From Batillaria attramentaria (taxonomy: Eukaryota > Mollusca > Gastropoda > Batillariidae): DNA of 64,000 nt. This document shows, piece after piece, positions 1 to 10,479 of the stretch (positions within the stretch are counted from its first letter, which is position 1; the number at the start of each line of letters is the position of its first letter). The position numbers and the translations under genes are program-made. The notes under the pieces are model-generated. The model did not search any database, was not told where the DNA came from, and saw only the letters and a list, made by a program, of their open reading frames with translations. The stretch is from the NCBI GenBank assembly GCA_018292915.2, contig JACVVK020000017.1, forward strand, positions 2,591,001-2,655,000, in the 5' to 3' direction.

Positions 1-300
1 GTGGGGGGGGGGGGGGGGGCTGGTGGTGGTGGTGGTGGGGGGGGGGGGCGGTGGAGGTGGGGTAGGGGTGAGGGGTGAGAGATTTTTTTTCGTTTTGTTT
101 TGTTTCGTTCTGTGTTTTTTTTGTCGTTGATGTTTGTTTATTGTTGTTTAGTTTGTTTTGTTTTACTTTTCTTTTCTTGTTTGCTTTTCTTTCTTGTTTT
201 TTCTTCTTCTTCTTCTTCTTTCGTCCTTCATTTAATATTATTATTATTATTATTATTAATGCTGGGATGGGGTGCAGGGATTCGCTTTCTCCTTCATGGG
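1..300. repeat. G-rich and T-rich low-complexity DNA
   Basis: Poly-G and GGT tracts (1-80) are followed by T-rich pyrimidine-biased sequence with TTC and ATT runs (95-260). Open frames here only encode homopolymeric Phe, Ser and Cys runs and are not considered genes. Confidence 0.85.
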
Positions 301-304
301 TATA

Positions 305-321
305 AATGCGCGCGCGCGCGC

Positions 322-352
<31 letters not shown>

Positions 353-405
353 TGTGTGTGACAGTGTGTGTCTGTGTCTGTGTGTGTGTCTGTGCGCGCG
401 CGCGC
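305..405. repeat. Compound (CG)n(TG)n microsatellite
   Basis: About 15 CG dinucleotides run into (TG)n and then degenerate TGTC/TGTG and a second short CG run. Alternating purine-pyrimidine DNA of this kind favours Z-DNA. Confidence 0.9.
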
Positions 406-627
406 TCGGAGGAGTGGGGGAGGGGGGGATTTGCTTCTTTGAAATTTCGTTGGTTTCTTCATTTATTTATTTAAAGGGTTGTGCGGCGTTTCCGTTTCGC
501 TTTTTTATCATTGGGTTTATTCTCATCTTTACGTTCTGGTTGCAATTCAATTTCAATGAAGCTAAAGCTGACACCGTTTTCTGCTACAGTACTGCTACTG
601 GTAGTCCAATTCCTGTGACTGCCGGGG
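406..627. other. Non-repetitive AT-moderate DNA
   Basis: No gene or recognised repeat seen. The open frames crossing it are short, low-complexity and run on into the flanking microsatellite and SINE. Confidence 0.5.
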
Positions 628-822
628 GGGAGCCGGGGTGGCCGAATGGTAGAGCGTTGGACTTCTAATGCTCGGGTTGTGAGTTTGCATCCCGGCTGGG
701 GCCAAGATATTATTTGTGCTGGCTTTTTGATCGTTACCCCGTCTTTGATATCACCCGTATGTGGTGGAAAAGGACGTTAAACCCCTAAATACCCACCCCA
801 GACCCACTGACCCACCCACCCA
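628..822 (+). mobile_element. SINE-A copy 1 (tRNA-derived, full length)
   Basis: Best starting point for the SINE-A family. The head begins GGGAGCCGGGGTGGCC, has an A-box-like TGGCCGAATGGTAGAG and a B-box-like GAGTTTGCATCCCGG (most copies read GAGTTCGAATCCCGG). The body carries TATTTGTGCTGGCTTTTT, CCCCGTCTTTGATATCACC and GTGGAAAAGGACGTTAAAC, and the tail is a C-rich (ACCC)n run. These are pol III promoter hallmarks of a tRNA-derived SINE. The long body and many copies argue against a functional tRNA gene. Confidence 0.85.
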
Positions 823-1343
823 GACCCTGTGACTGCGGCCACGGCCTCGGTCAAATTCGCTGATTCACAAAGTGTGGACGGAGCATGATATGCAGGGTGG
901 CACGTTTCTTTGACTGTGGCATTTATGGGTGGAATCAAAGGGGTGACAACTGAAAGTCCCTACCATCACCTGTCCACCCTGCACAGCTCCAGGTTTGCCA
1001 GTACCAGCACAGCGAAGACATCTGACCACTGAGCTATTGGGGACAATTAGAATGGAGGGGACGCCACTCTGACTGACCCCGCAGTAGGTCAAGCCGAATG
1101 GCAGACTTTCGAAGTGAACCGATAGGTTGTGGAAGGTTATTCAATAACCTTCCACAACCTATCGGTTCACTTCGAAAGGGGCGTAGGAACCACGGGGGCC
1201 CTGGGGGCCCAGGCCCCTGTTCGATTTTTGGAAGGGGGGCCCGAATATCTTTGGGCCCCCCTTGCTTTTCATAAGAGGAGAGGGGGCCCACCAGTGGTGG
1301 GCCCCCCCTGCTCTGCTGTCGCAGGACACAATCCTTGGCAGTC

Positions 1344-1344
<1 letters not shown>
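823..1344. other. Unique DNA with GGGCCC-rich segment
   Basis: Ordinary sequence from 823 to 1106. After the palindrome at 1107-1177, positions 1190-1310 hold repeated GGGGGCCC blocks, including a short inverted repeat GGGCCCACC/GGTGGGCCC. No coding exon could be supported. Confidence 0.5.
1107..1177. repeat. Perfect 71-bp palindrome (35-bp arms, 1-bp centre)
   Basis: The left arm 1107-1141 starts TTTCGAAGTGAACC; the right arm 1143-1177 is its exact reverse complement. A single base at 1142 separates them. Such a structure extrudes as a cruciform or folds as a near-loopless hairpin. It has no flanking transposon signature that I can see. Confidence 0.93.

Positions 1345-1424
<80 letters not shown>
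1345..1424. repeat. (CA)n microsatellite, about 40 units
   Basis: An uninterrupted CA dinucleotide array inside otherwise GC-rich sequence. Confidence 0.97.
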
Positions 1425-1427
<3 letters not shown>

Positions 1428-1751
1428 GACACACACTCTCTCCGGCTCTCTCTGTAAGAAAATCTCACCTCCCCCACCTCCCCCACCCTTCTTCACCCCG
1501 GCCGTTTGGCTCACCCGACGTAGTGGGCCCCCCTTCCTCTCAGCATCTTCCTACGCGCCTGTATTGTACACGTCACGTTTTGGATTTACTTTGACTGGAA
1601 AGAAAGAATGCTGTGTGGTGATATTTGGTCAGTACTGTTAGTATTTTATGCGCTTTGTTACAGGGCTCCGAAAAGGAGCTCCCTCAGTGAAGAACTCAGT
1701 TTCCAGCTGTCACTGAGAAAACAAATGCGGGTTCAGCCTATCGTTGTGGAC

Positions 1752-1838
1752 ACTATACTATACTATACTATACTATACTATACTATACTATACTATACTA
1801 TACTATACTATACTATACTATACTATACTATACTATAC
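1752..1838. repeat. (ACTAT)n pentanucleotide microsatellite
   Basis: About 17 near-perfect units of a five-base motif, running directly into the GCGCGGCG repeat end at 1843. Confidence 0.97.
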
Positions 1839-1842
1839 GAGA

Positions 1843-1869
1843 CATGTACTGCTTGCGCGGCGTAAAGCC

Positions 1870-1900
<31 letters not shown>

Positions 1901-1901
1901 C
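1843..1901 (+). mobile_element. Retroelement 3' end, GCGCGGCGTAAAGC type, (CTAA)n tail
   Basis: The motif TGCTTGCGCGGCGTAAAGC followed by a (CTAA)n tail recurs at 13,950 and, with a (CTCA)n tail, at 45,515. A fixed 3' sequence followed by a simple tandem tail is typical of elements inserted by target-primed reverse transcription. Only the extreme 3' part is recognisable here. Confidence 0.6.
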
Positions 1902-2380
1902 CTGACACATGTAGCTGCCACAGCTACTGGTTTCACTAGAACAGTCACATATATTCCGCTCACTTCTTGACAAAGTGCTACTTCTGCGTCACTCATCATT
2001 CACGATTCATCTTTTTTACTGACATTTCTAGACTGCTTTCAGATGATTGTTTCAAGAAAAGAGATAGTACTTGTGTTATCCAATCCTAATGCACTAGAAG
2101 TGATTTCATTTTAAAAAAAAAATAGAAAAGAATACCCGAGGCATAGAACGGAATTACTAGATATCGTCAAAGAACTCTTTGGTGTCGGATATAGAGGTTG
2201 AGAAAGAACTCGTTTTTTTTTATCCTCGGGTTATGTTCGCTTTGCAATGATGAATCTGCTGATCTCACCACATGTGAAACTGAACTGTTGGCTTCGAAAG
2301 TACCTTCCTCTCGATCATTACCTTGCCTCTAAGACTATAGTGGAAACGATTTCTCATTATTTGTTTCTTTGTAAAATACT
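1902..2380. other. Unique AT-rich DNA
   Basis: No gene or repeat family recognised. Short poly-A and poly-T runs occur at 2111 and 2213. Confidence 0.5.

Positions 2381-2381
<1 letters not shown>

Positions 2382-2451
<70 letters not shown>
2382..2451. repeat. (CT)n microsatellite
   Basis: A long CT array with one interrupting TA. Confidence 0.96.
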
Positions 2452-2455
<4 letters not shown>

Positions 2456-2473
2456 TCATGTTTTCGTAGTTTA

Positions 2474-2551
2474 GGGACGGCAAGTTCGAACATGGTATTT
2501 ATGCCAAAACATTTATCGTTGGAAAATAAAGATTATTGTTATTGGCATTGT

Positions 2552-2554
<3 letters not shown>
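2474..2554 (+). mobile_element. Element E 3' end, tail passing into (CT)n
   Basis: The sequence CGGCAAGTTCGAACATGG through CGTTGGAAAATAAAG resembles the end of the family seen at 43,040-43,342 (CGTTGATAAATAAAG). The tail has ATTGTTATTGGCATTG units and passes directly into (CT)n at 2555, as in the other copies. Confidence 0.5.

Positions 2555-2584
<30 letters not shown>
2555..2584. repeat. (CT)n microsatellite between two retroelements
   Basis: This array abuts the 3' tail of element E on its left and the first base of a SINE-A head on its right. Confidence 0.95.
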
Positions 2585-2587
<3 letters not shown>

Positions 2588-2752
2588 GAGCCGAGGTGGC
2601 CGAGTAGTAGAGCGTTGGACATAATTATCGGGTCGTGAGTTCGTATGCCGGCTGGGGCCAAATATTTGTGCTGGCGTTTTCATCGTTGCCCCGTCTTTGA
2701 TATCACTCGTATGGTGGAAAAGGATGTAAAACCCGAAACACCCACCCACTTA
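2585..2752 (+). mobile_element. SINE-A copy 2
   Basis: A full-length but diverged copy, with GTGGAGCCGAGGTGGCCGAG at the head, GAGTTCGTATGCCGG at the B box, the TGTGCTGGCGTTTTCATCG body and a CACCCACCCAC tail. It begins at the end of a (CT)n array. Confidence 0.85.
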
Positions 2753-3321
2753 CCCTCTCTCTCTCTCTCTCTGCTCCTATCCTCCGTTCTCTCTCTCTCT
2801 CTCTGTTCAACTGTTCAATGTAGGTTGGATGCAGCACTGGCGGGTACTCTAAACCCTCTTGAGGAGGTACCTTTTGGCCATCATATTCCGGGTTGTTGAG
2901 CAACCTCTTAGTGTTCGCATCGGCTGCCCATCTCTCTCTCTCTCTCTGCCCTTGAGACCCATTGTCTGCCGTTTTCTGCCTACCTGCTGTTAGCAAAACA
3001 AAAAAAAGCCAGTCAGAACAGGCAGCACCCGCTTCGTCCGGCTTTGATTTCCAATGGATGTGGCGCGGCCCGATCTTTCGTATTCTTTTCCCCCGATAGG
3101 TCATATCTCCTCCCAGGGATATATAGATTGAGCTCTGACCACCGCTAGGAGCGGACACAAAAGGATGTGCTGGTACCATTATCTTAAAGCCGGCACAGTC
3201 TTGATATTATGGTCCATTTTGTCGTTTGGGGACTCATTTAGGAAACTATTAGGCTAACGCAAAGTAGCGCCTGGTTTTTGCGTTTTCTCCGTATGTTTTC
3301 ATCTCTCGCTCTTGGGTGCCT
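2753..3321. other. CT-interspersed unique DNA
   Basis: Short CT runs (about 2756-2771, 2787-2804 and 2933-2947) interrupt unique sequence. A 158-codon open frame on the minus strand spans SINE and CT tracts and is not credible as a gene. Confidence 0.5.
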
Positions 3322-3379
3322 AAGAGAGAGAGAGAGAGAGAGAGAGGGGAGGGGGAGGGAGAGAGAGAGAGAGAGAGAT

Positions 3380-3437
<58 letters not shown>

Positions 3438-3486
3438 TGCGTGCGTGTGGTGTGCGCGTGCGTGCGTGCGTGTGGTGCGTGCGTGC

Positions 3487-3560
<74 letters not shown>
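3322..3560. repeat. Compound (GA)n/(GT)n/(GCGT)n microsatellite
   Basis: GA arrays (3322-3378) are followed by long GT arrays with an internal GTGC-rich section around 3434-3492. Confidence 0.95.
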
Positions 3561-3561
<1 letters not shown>

Positions 3562-3812
3562 CACGACCGCGCTGGCAAAGTAATGCTGGTGTTTAATTGG
3601 AAAATGTGAAGAAGACGAATAGAATCCCGTGTATTTTTCGTGACTTTTCTTCCCATACAATGAAAGCTGATATTGGCAAGTCACACGGAAGCTGCTTCGC
3701 GCACTTCGCTCCTAATGATAATGGCGCTGTATTCTATAGCGTTGTTCTGTTGCCCCGGCTTTCGCGGTTATGAAAATCTGCCACAAGATCGAAAACCATT
3801 CGCCGTAAATTT

Positions 3813-3813
<1 letters not shown>
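3561..3813. other. Unique DNA
   Basis: No gene or recognised repeat seen. Confidence 0.5.

Positions 3814-3897
<84 letters not shown>
3814..3897. repeat. (CA)n(GA)n microsatellite
   Basis: About 33 CA units are followed by about 8 GA units. Confidence 0.97.
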
Positions 3898-4098
3898 AAA
3901 GTGATGTCAACAATAACTAGTGATGGCGGAAATAGTTGACGCTGATTCGCATAATGTAGGATTGTAAGTTACATTCGGAAAGATGCTGTAAATAATAATG
4001 TTGAAGAAGCGCACGCACATCACGATGATATTGTCATCGGCGATGAAGATGATGATGATGGCGATGATGACAACGACGACAACAACAGTGATGACGAG

Positions 4099-4268
4099 GG
4101 TGGGTGGGTGTTTGGGGGTTTAACGTCCTTTTTCACTAAGTATGGGTGATATCAAAGAAGGGGCAACAAAAAAAAAGGCCAGCACAAATATCAGTTTGGA
4201 CCCGGCCGTGATTCGACCTCAAGGCCCTAGCAGTCCAACGCTCTACCATGCGGCTATCGCGCTTCCCG
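4099..4268 (-). mobile_element. SINE-A copy 3 (minus), then GAT/GAC repeat
   Basis: Read on the minus strand it has a diverged tRNA head, the ATTTGTGCTGGCC body, GATATCACCC and a GGACGTTAAACCCCC end. A (GAT)n/(GAC)n trinucleotide array at 4269-4340 abuts the head. Confidence 0.8.
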
Positions 4269-4307
<39 letters not shown>

Positions 4308-4340
4308 CGAGGACGACGACGACGACGATGATGATGATCA

Positions 4341-5104
4341 CCTGAAAGCTATCATAAGGAAAAAGCTCCGTGCCCTACTGTCCGGGACGTCTCAAAACAG
4401 CCCCTGGGATAATTTTCGGCCAAATTCCCGCCATCCGGCCCGTGCCACAGGATCTAGTGCTCTAATGACACCGAGACCCGGGCGACAGTGACAATTTTGC
4501 TATCCCAGATACCTTTGCGAGCGAGCAAAGATGGCGACGGGTCGTGTGCGCGCATCCTGCGCTCAGGAAACCCGAGTCGGGAAGATGGAGGACGTGTTCG
4601 CGTGAACGCTTAGCCTGAGGGGAGGCAACCCTACAAAGGCCGGCCACTGCGAGTGCTCAGCAAGCTCGGTGGAGGGTCGAAGGAGACTCTCCTGGCTACT
4701 CGTGTAGTTGGTCCTTCTCGGCTCTCCAGAATTCCTTGTGTACAGAAATGAGCAACTGACACTGATGCCGCAGACGCTAAGTTTCTCTACTTTTACAAAG
4801 ATAGCAGTCAACGTGATTACACGTGAAATAACGATTTTCAGCGCCCGGCATCAACATCCGCAGGGAGTGTAACCTGGCGGTTGTCAATCGAAAACGAATA
4901 AAGCAAAACAACCACAAAACAAAATAGAACAAGGAACCTTTCAGTGGTGGAGTCTTCTACTCTGCATTCTGCTCCAAGCGAATGAAAACCATGCAGCACG
5001 TAAAGAAACAATTGCCAGAACACCATTGTTTGTTTGTTTGTTTGTCTGAAAAGGCTACAGGTAATAGTAGTTTTTCACATACATTCATATATCTTTTCTG
5101 TATT
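4341..5104. other. Unique DNA, GC-rich in the middle
   Basis: Positions 4380-4760 are GC-richer and non-repetitive. No splice-bounded frame resembling a known protein was found. Confidence 0.45.
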
Positions 5105-6024
5105 CTTCTTCTTCTTCTTCTTTTCTTCTTCTTCTTATTAACCGTCGAGGGACGGAAAGTCCATGAAAGTCCCCAAGTCTGCGTTGTACGAGAGTTGGTG
5201 AATCCATCGCCCAGAAGAGGGGTTCCTTCCCTGTTTGTCACTATAACTTGAAAGTGTCTACGAAAGAACATACATAGACACACGGGCACACAGACAGACA
5301 CACATACACAACTGAAAATAATAGCCTCCAATCCATCGGCCAGAGGATCATAAATAGCAGCGAACTTTTTTTTAAAGTCAGCTTCAGAAGAGTCAATGAA
5401 TTTCGTTTCGTTCGTTTCTTTCCGTTCCAGTTTTTATTTTTATTTTTTTTAATATGGGGGTGTGTATATGTTATACGGTGACAAGGACAAGTACAGCATG
5501 CATGCATTATATTCTTAAACATACATTGAACTGACATAGCATTTGAATAGAGTCGTGATACAGTCATAGGCCATAGGGATTATGAAAACGCTGTCAAAGA
5601 ATCAAGTCCTTAATCCTTGTGCATGGGTTGGGTAAAGGCCATGCAAATGGCTCCAGTTTTTGTGACTTACAATGTGATGGCTGTTGCCGGTCTGCTAACC
5701 AGAGAACCAATAATAACGACAGCGCTTTTATTTCTCATTATTAATATTTCGTTTTGTAGAAAATAACAATAATGATGATAATTATCGTACGTTTTTTGGT
5801 ATCATCATTAGTTTGTTCGGTAACTGACAGGCCGCAAGAACAACCGTGGCAAGTTTCACTCACTAAAAACCTGAAGCCAAACGAAACGAACTGAGACAAT
5901 ACGAAACGAAACGAAACTTTTGAGTGTTTCTAAACTTCACTTACTCTGCACGCCGGTGCGTTAATCCTACTTGCACTTCACCCACAAGCCAAGACGAAGA
6001 ACAACCCGGCCAGAAAGGGGGTTG
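5105..6024. other. Unique AT-rich DNA with TTC tract
   Basis: A (TTC)n tract lies at 5105-5137. The rest is non-repetitive AT-rich DNA with small CGAAA repeats around 5,880-5,915. No gene seen. Confidence 0.5.
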
Positions 6025-6130
6025 GAAGGGGGAGGGGAGGGGGGGGGGGGGGGGGGTAAGGGGGGAGGGAGGCAAAAGGGAGGAAGGAAGCGAAAGCAGA
6101 TCACAGAAGTCAGCCAAGGAAAAAAAAAAG
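6025..6130. repeat. G-rich low-complexity tract
   Basis: Poly-G and GGGGA runs with at least five G-tracts make a G-quadruplex candidate. Overlapping Gly/Arg-rich open frames are artefacts of composition. Confidence 0.85.
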
Positions 6131-6410
6131 CTTGGCGATGGAAGGGAGTCATTTTCCACCCAGCTCTCTCTCGACCCCGGGCATCCCAGAGCGGAAGACA
6201 GGGCCCGAGCGAGAGCGGTGACAAATTTGCAGGCGTCGTGTTAACCGGCAGACGTCAGTTGTGGCTGGCGGGCGGCGCGCTTTCATTTCCCGCTCGACTT
6301 CTGTCCAAGGGTGACGCGATCACCAACGCATAAGTACTGCAGGGCCTCATGTCCACCTCGGACACCTCGCGCGATCTTATACAGAATAACTTTTGAAATG
6401 TCCCATTAGT
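6131..6410. other. Unique GC-rich DNA
   Basis: GC-rich, CpG-containing sequence without a recognisable coding exon. A regulatory role is possible but not shown. Confidence 0.4.
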
Positions 6411-6849
6411 TTCTCACCGGTTAAATCACTTTTTAACGGCGTAAAATCACAGGGTTAAGTTTCATGCAGATTTTCACTCGTATTCGACTCCTAAGCTCTT
6501 CTCAAGCATTCTAGCTCAAATTTGAACATTTTCTAGCAAAAATGGATCCAGCTCAGATTTTCAAGTTCAAAGCACACTCACCGCTTATTGTTACCGATAT
6601 CCCCTTTGAGGTCTCCAAACTTCACACAAGCTCCGCCGACCTTCATCTTCACCCGTTCGCGGCTTCTCACAAGATTGGTGAGTGTGCTTTGAACTTGAAA
6701 ATCCGAGTTGGATCCATTTTTCCTTGAAAATGTTCAAATTTGAGCTAGAATGCTTGAGAAGAGCTTAGGAGTCGAATACGAGTGAAAATCTGCATGAAAA
6801 TTAACCCTGTGATTTTACGCCGTAAAAAAAGTGATTTAACCTTCTCACC
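6411..6849. mobile_element. Foldback MITE with 8-bp target-site duplication
   Basis: The element 6419-6841 (423 bp) has terminal inverted repeats starting GGTTAAATCACTTTTT. The arms run 6419-6582 and 6677-6841, are about 95% complementary and enclose a loop of about 94 bp. The direct repeat TTCTCACC lies immediately outside both ends (6411-6418 and 6842-6849). Eight-base duplications are characteristic of hAT, P and Merlin-type cut-and-paste transposition; the superfamily cannot be fixed without a transposase. There is no coding capacity. Transcribed, it would form a long hairpin RNA. Confidence 0.88.
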
Positions 6850-6916
6850 AAGGCCAATAATTATATCTTCTATCATGTCTGCTCAGTAATCGTCATGATT
6901 CAGGACAAATGTCCTA

Positions 6917-7290
6917 CTTTTTTTTTCTTTTTTTTTTTTTTTAGCCAACTTATGTTCTGGAACAGTTTGGTTCGAGAGTGCGCCTGTACGCTCGAAATAC
7001 TCTACCTTGATGATAAGCACAGCCCTTAATGCGACACAATGTTGTCTACACTTTGCGCGAGCGATCGAACAATCACGTTCTACGATGCTGTTACATTACT
7101 GGCCGGAGCGCTCAGTGTGGTCGCCAAGTCATCGAATACGCTTGTGTTGGCTCAGTGCCAGCATTACAGACGCTGTCACTGTCCAGATGTCTATAAGTGG
7201 TGTGATGATAGATACCCCGAAAACAGCTCAGAACGATCTGTGAGCAATAAAAATGATAGCATTCGCCCCTTCAAGTACAAGGTTGTCTCT
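6917..7290 (-). mobile_element. Dispersed repeat G, copy 1 (poly-A tailed on minus)
   Basis: The segment starting AGCCAACTTATGTTCTGG matches 27,310-27,635 over about 315 bp, including GCTCAGTGTGGTC and AACAGCTCAGAACGATCTG. A shorter match lies near 31,640. A poly-T run (6917-6942) at its left edge would be a poly-A tail if the element reads on the minus strand. Its class is unknown and I see no coding frame. Confidence 0.65.
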
Positions 7291-8140
7291 GTCTCTGAAC
7301 ACACATGAGTTTTGTGCCCGTTTCGAACGAACTTGAAGTTGATCCATTCAATGCGCATCACTGCAGGTCACAGAATACATCTCTTTGCTACTCTCTGGCT
7401 CCTACAAATGTGAGACAGCACACGTCCTGAAAACCAGTTTTGAAAACCAAAACACACAATGGTTCTCAAAAGCAACACATGTCCGCAAGCCGGATGCCAA
7501 AAATTAAGCCTCGAAAGCGTAATTTTCATACTCTGCCGGTGTGGCGTCCTTCCTAACTCTGTAAACAAAACTGTGCACTCCGTTATTCATGCCCTGGCAC
7601 ACGCCCAAGGATATGGTAAAAATAGGTCACCCCTCAACATTCAAACATCCCTCTTTTCACCAAAACCAAAAATGTGGGGTCAAATGCACTTTCAGCAACT
7701 CTAAACAAGACAGGGAAAAGGGGGAAAATCATTTTAATAGTGCAGGTCCTACCTGCCTCATTTGAATTACATGCTAGTAGCGGTAACTTCGGGGTGTTTG
7801 GCAAACGTCAAGCAGGAAAAGAAATCACGCTGGCGGACGCTAGCTTCGGCTTCTAGAAATATCGATCCATTTCGGCCGAGCCTAGCCGGACCCCCTCTTC
7901 ATCTGCCTCAGCCTGGCAGCCCTCGCCGATCCCTCGGCGCTGGCAGCTCTTCCAATAGCTGGACGTCGCGCAGAAGAAGCTCCTGGGGTTGGAGGCGAGC
8001 GAGCAGTCAGGGGGATCGAGTGTCCCCCTTCTTACAGCAGGTGAAACGTTAGGCGTGCCGACGGCGGGGCGGGAGGGGAAGATGCACAAGAAGTTGCTGC
8101 TGCTGCTGCTGATGCTGTCGCTGTAATAATGCTGTAAATG

Positions 8141-8145
<5 letters not shown>
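7291..8145. other. Unique DNA, GC-rich from 7840 to 8115
   Basis: Mostly ordinary sequence. The GC-rich part carries a 96-codon open frame rich in Ser, Arg and Pro that I do not recognise and cannot support as an exon. A (GCT)n tract lies at 8095-8112. Confidence 0.45.
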
Positions 8146-8202
<57 letters not shown>

Positions 8203-8207
8203 TGTGT

Positions 8208-8240
<33 letters not shown>

Positions 8241-8241
8241 G
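8146..8241. repeat. (GT)n microsatellite
   Basis: About 45 GT units with two GTC interruptions. Confidence 0.97.
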
Positions 8242-8356
8242 TAACGGTGGGTGGGTGGGGATCCCCTTACTCACACGAAAGTTCACAACACCAAAAGGTT
8301 TATGCGATTAATTGTAGGACAACTTACAAGATACATTTAGCTCATCCGTGGCCGGA

Positions 8357-8528
8357 GGGGTCGGTGGGTGTTTTGGGGGTTTAACGTCCTTTTCCACTAC
8401 ATACGGGTGATATCAAAGACGGGGCAACGACGAAAAGGCCAGCACAAATATTTGGCCCCAGCCGGGATACGAACTCACGACCCGAGCATTAGAAGTCCAA
8501 CGCTTTACCATTCGGTCACGCCGGCTCC
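8357..8528 (-). mobile_element. SINE-A copy 4 (minus)
   Basis: A near-consensus full-length copy. On the minus strand it has the GGAGCCGGCGTGACC head, GAGTTCGTATCCCGG B box, the full body and the GGACGTTAAACCCCC end. Confidence 0.9.
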
Positions 8529-8728
8529 CCTCCGTGACGGGAGACTTCGATCAAAGGTACAGCAATGCATCGCCTACATAAACTTTTGCTCATCAAACTG
8601 GAATTTTTCATCCATTTCTCATTAAGTACACAAAATGTCAAATGTGTGTGTCTTTAATGAATCTTACTAGAAAGGTTTGTTTTCATGTAGTCAGTCAACT
8701 GCAGTCGTCATGGCGACAGGGCCCGTGT
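8529..8728. other. Unique DNA
   Basis: No gene or recognised repeat seen. Confidence 0.45.
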
Positions 8729-8921
8729 CACAGGATATTTCGGAACCGGACGAATGGGGACCATTCCGACTGATCCTGGCCCTGGTGGCAGGATTTTTTT
8801 TTAGAACCATTCAGATTTATCCTAGGATATCCTAGGGTTATCCTAGGATAAATGGGAATGGTTCCAAAATATCCTAGGATTTTTTTTGGGAACCGGTTCC
8901 GATTTATCCTGGTTCCCTGTG
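8729..8921. mobile_element. Palindromic element built from ATCCTAGGAT blocks
   Basis: The ends are complementary (CACAGG at 8729, CCTGTG ending at 8921), with a further inner pair CGGAACCGG/CCGGTTCCG. The interior repeats GGAACCATTC and TATCCTAGGATA in inverted order. This looks like a small foldback element. No clear target duplication was found. Confidence 0.55.
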
Positions 8922-8924
8922 ATT

Positions 8925-9275
8925 CGAAAATACAAGGGTCCTTGTGACCCTCTCTTCATATTTTTGAGGGTCCTTTCGTGAATTTTGAGAGTCCATGGTC
9001 CTTTGGTATAAAAAGTCTGAAATTAAAAAAAAACCATCTTGTTCTTTACAAAAGTATTCAAGTAGAAGAGAGATATTAAGAGAATTGTATATCGTTCTTT
9101 GTTCATCGTGTTTCCGGGAGAAGTGTTGTCGGGAAAGATACTGTTGATCACGGTGCGACAAAACACGTGCGTCCCCTGTGACGCACTGTTCTCAATTTTC
9201 TGCGTCAATTTAATAGTTTTTGTGCGTACAAATAATACGCACATCTGTGCGTAATCGGGAACACTGCAGGCAGCG
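8925..9275. repeat. Old dispersed repeat shared with a gene intron at 60,085
   Basis: Blocks such as TGACCCTCTCT and GAGGGTCCTTT here, and GCGTAATCGGGAACACT near 9250, have diverged counterparts in the same order at about 60,085-60,225 (TTTGACCCTCTCTGTCA and GCGTAATAAGGGACACT). Orientation and limits are uncertain. Confidence 0.4.
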
Positions 9276-9451
9276 ATAGACCCAATCACAATAGAGTTAA
9301 TTCCCAAATGTTGGGATAAGGAACTTTCATCAGGGGGACAAACAAACGAAATGTAACGACAGCGCTACTTTTTATTTATTTTTTAATCTGTCTCGGAGAG
9401 ACCAGCGGCAATACAATTCTATAATTCTCCGGTTTAGTCACTAAGTGCGGG

Positions 9452-9545
<94 letters not shown>

Positions 9546-9600
9546 ATGTGTGTGTGTGCGTGTGGGGGGGGGGGGGGGAGGGGGGGAGAGAGAGAGAGAG
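9452..9600. repeat. (GT)n(GCGT)n microsatellite and G-rich/GA tract
   Basis: A GT array, about 15 GCGT tetranucleotides, more GT, then a poly-G/GA run. Confidence 0.95.
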
Positions 9601-9719
9601 TGAGTGAGTTTTTAGAGCTTAAAGCACGCGCACCCACACACACACACATCACCACTCTACACTACAATGACTAACACAAGATATTTCAAACTTTTTGCCG
9701 TAGCTACCGAGCCAGAGAC

Positions 9720-10479
9720 CGGAGGCTCGGTAGCTACGGGAAAAAAACGCCTCGTGGTTTCTTTTGTGGTTAACCACGAGAACTAATCATGTTAACTCTA
9801 TGTAAACTGTTTTCGAGCGCATCCGTTGAAGAGTGTGTTACACAACGTCGTTGTTGTAAGCCAGGCGGTTTCATAGAGGATTTAAGTTTGACTACACTGC
9901 CTTGATCTAATTGATTATTCTACGAGACTGGTTTTCAAAGACGTCCATGCACGACATCTCGGGGGGAAAAATGAAAAAAAAAAAAAAAAAAAAAAAACGG
10001 ACGAGGTATCTGCTATCGTTTCAGGCGTTTTGCCGTGCCGTTTTTTTTTTTTTTTGGTTTTTTTTTTTAATCACAGGCTGGCGCCTAATGCAAAAGGGAG
10101 TGCATTATTTATAAAGTCTACACTGGATCACTCATTTTCTTGAAGACAAATCTCTTTTGTAACCTGTCATGGAAGCGACGAGAAGAAAAAAAAAACAACA
10201 AAAAAACAAAAACAAATAATGAACATGTAAATTTTGTACACCTGATTCGCTGAAGGTAATTGTACTGAACTTACTGATCCGTGTGTATGTCCAGCCTCAA
10301 TAATTTGTGAAATCACGTAATTCATGAAACTGGCAGTAATTTGGCCTAAATTGTGAACTAGGCAGCACCTACATTGCTTAAAATGTGAAATGGTTTTGAA
10401 AAAAGAGCTCACATGATTAATTTACCACAAACGAAACCACGAGATGTTTTAATTTTTTGCCGTAGCTACCGAGCCTCCG
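9720..10479. mobile_element. Non-autonomous DNA transposon with long TIRs
   Basis: The left end CGGAGGCTCGGTAGCTACGG, followed by an A-run and CTCGTGGTTTC, reappears inverted at 10,425-10,479. The paired terminal region is about 55 bp with gaps, giving a 760-bp element. The interior has no transposase frame, only A/T-runs and unique sequence. A third partial copy of the end (GCCGTAGCTACCGAGCC, 9697-9713) sits inverted just outside the left end and forms a local hairpin with it. No target duplication is evident. Confidence 0.65.

Noticed and set aside
3238..3684. His/Thr and Cys/Val repeat proteins over CA/GT arrays (many places)
   Set aside because: Translations of dinucleotide microsatellites; expected in any frame.
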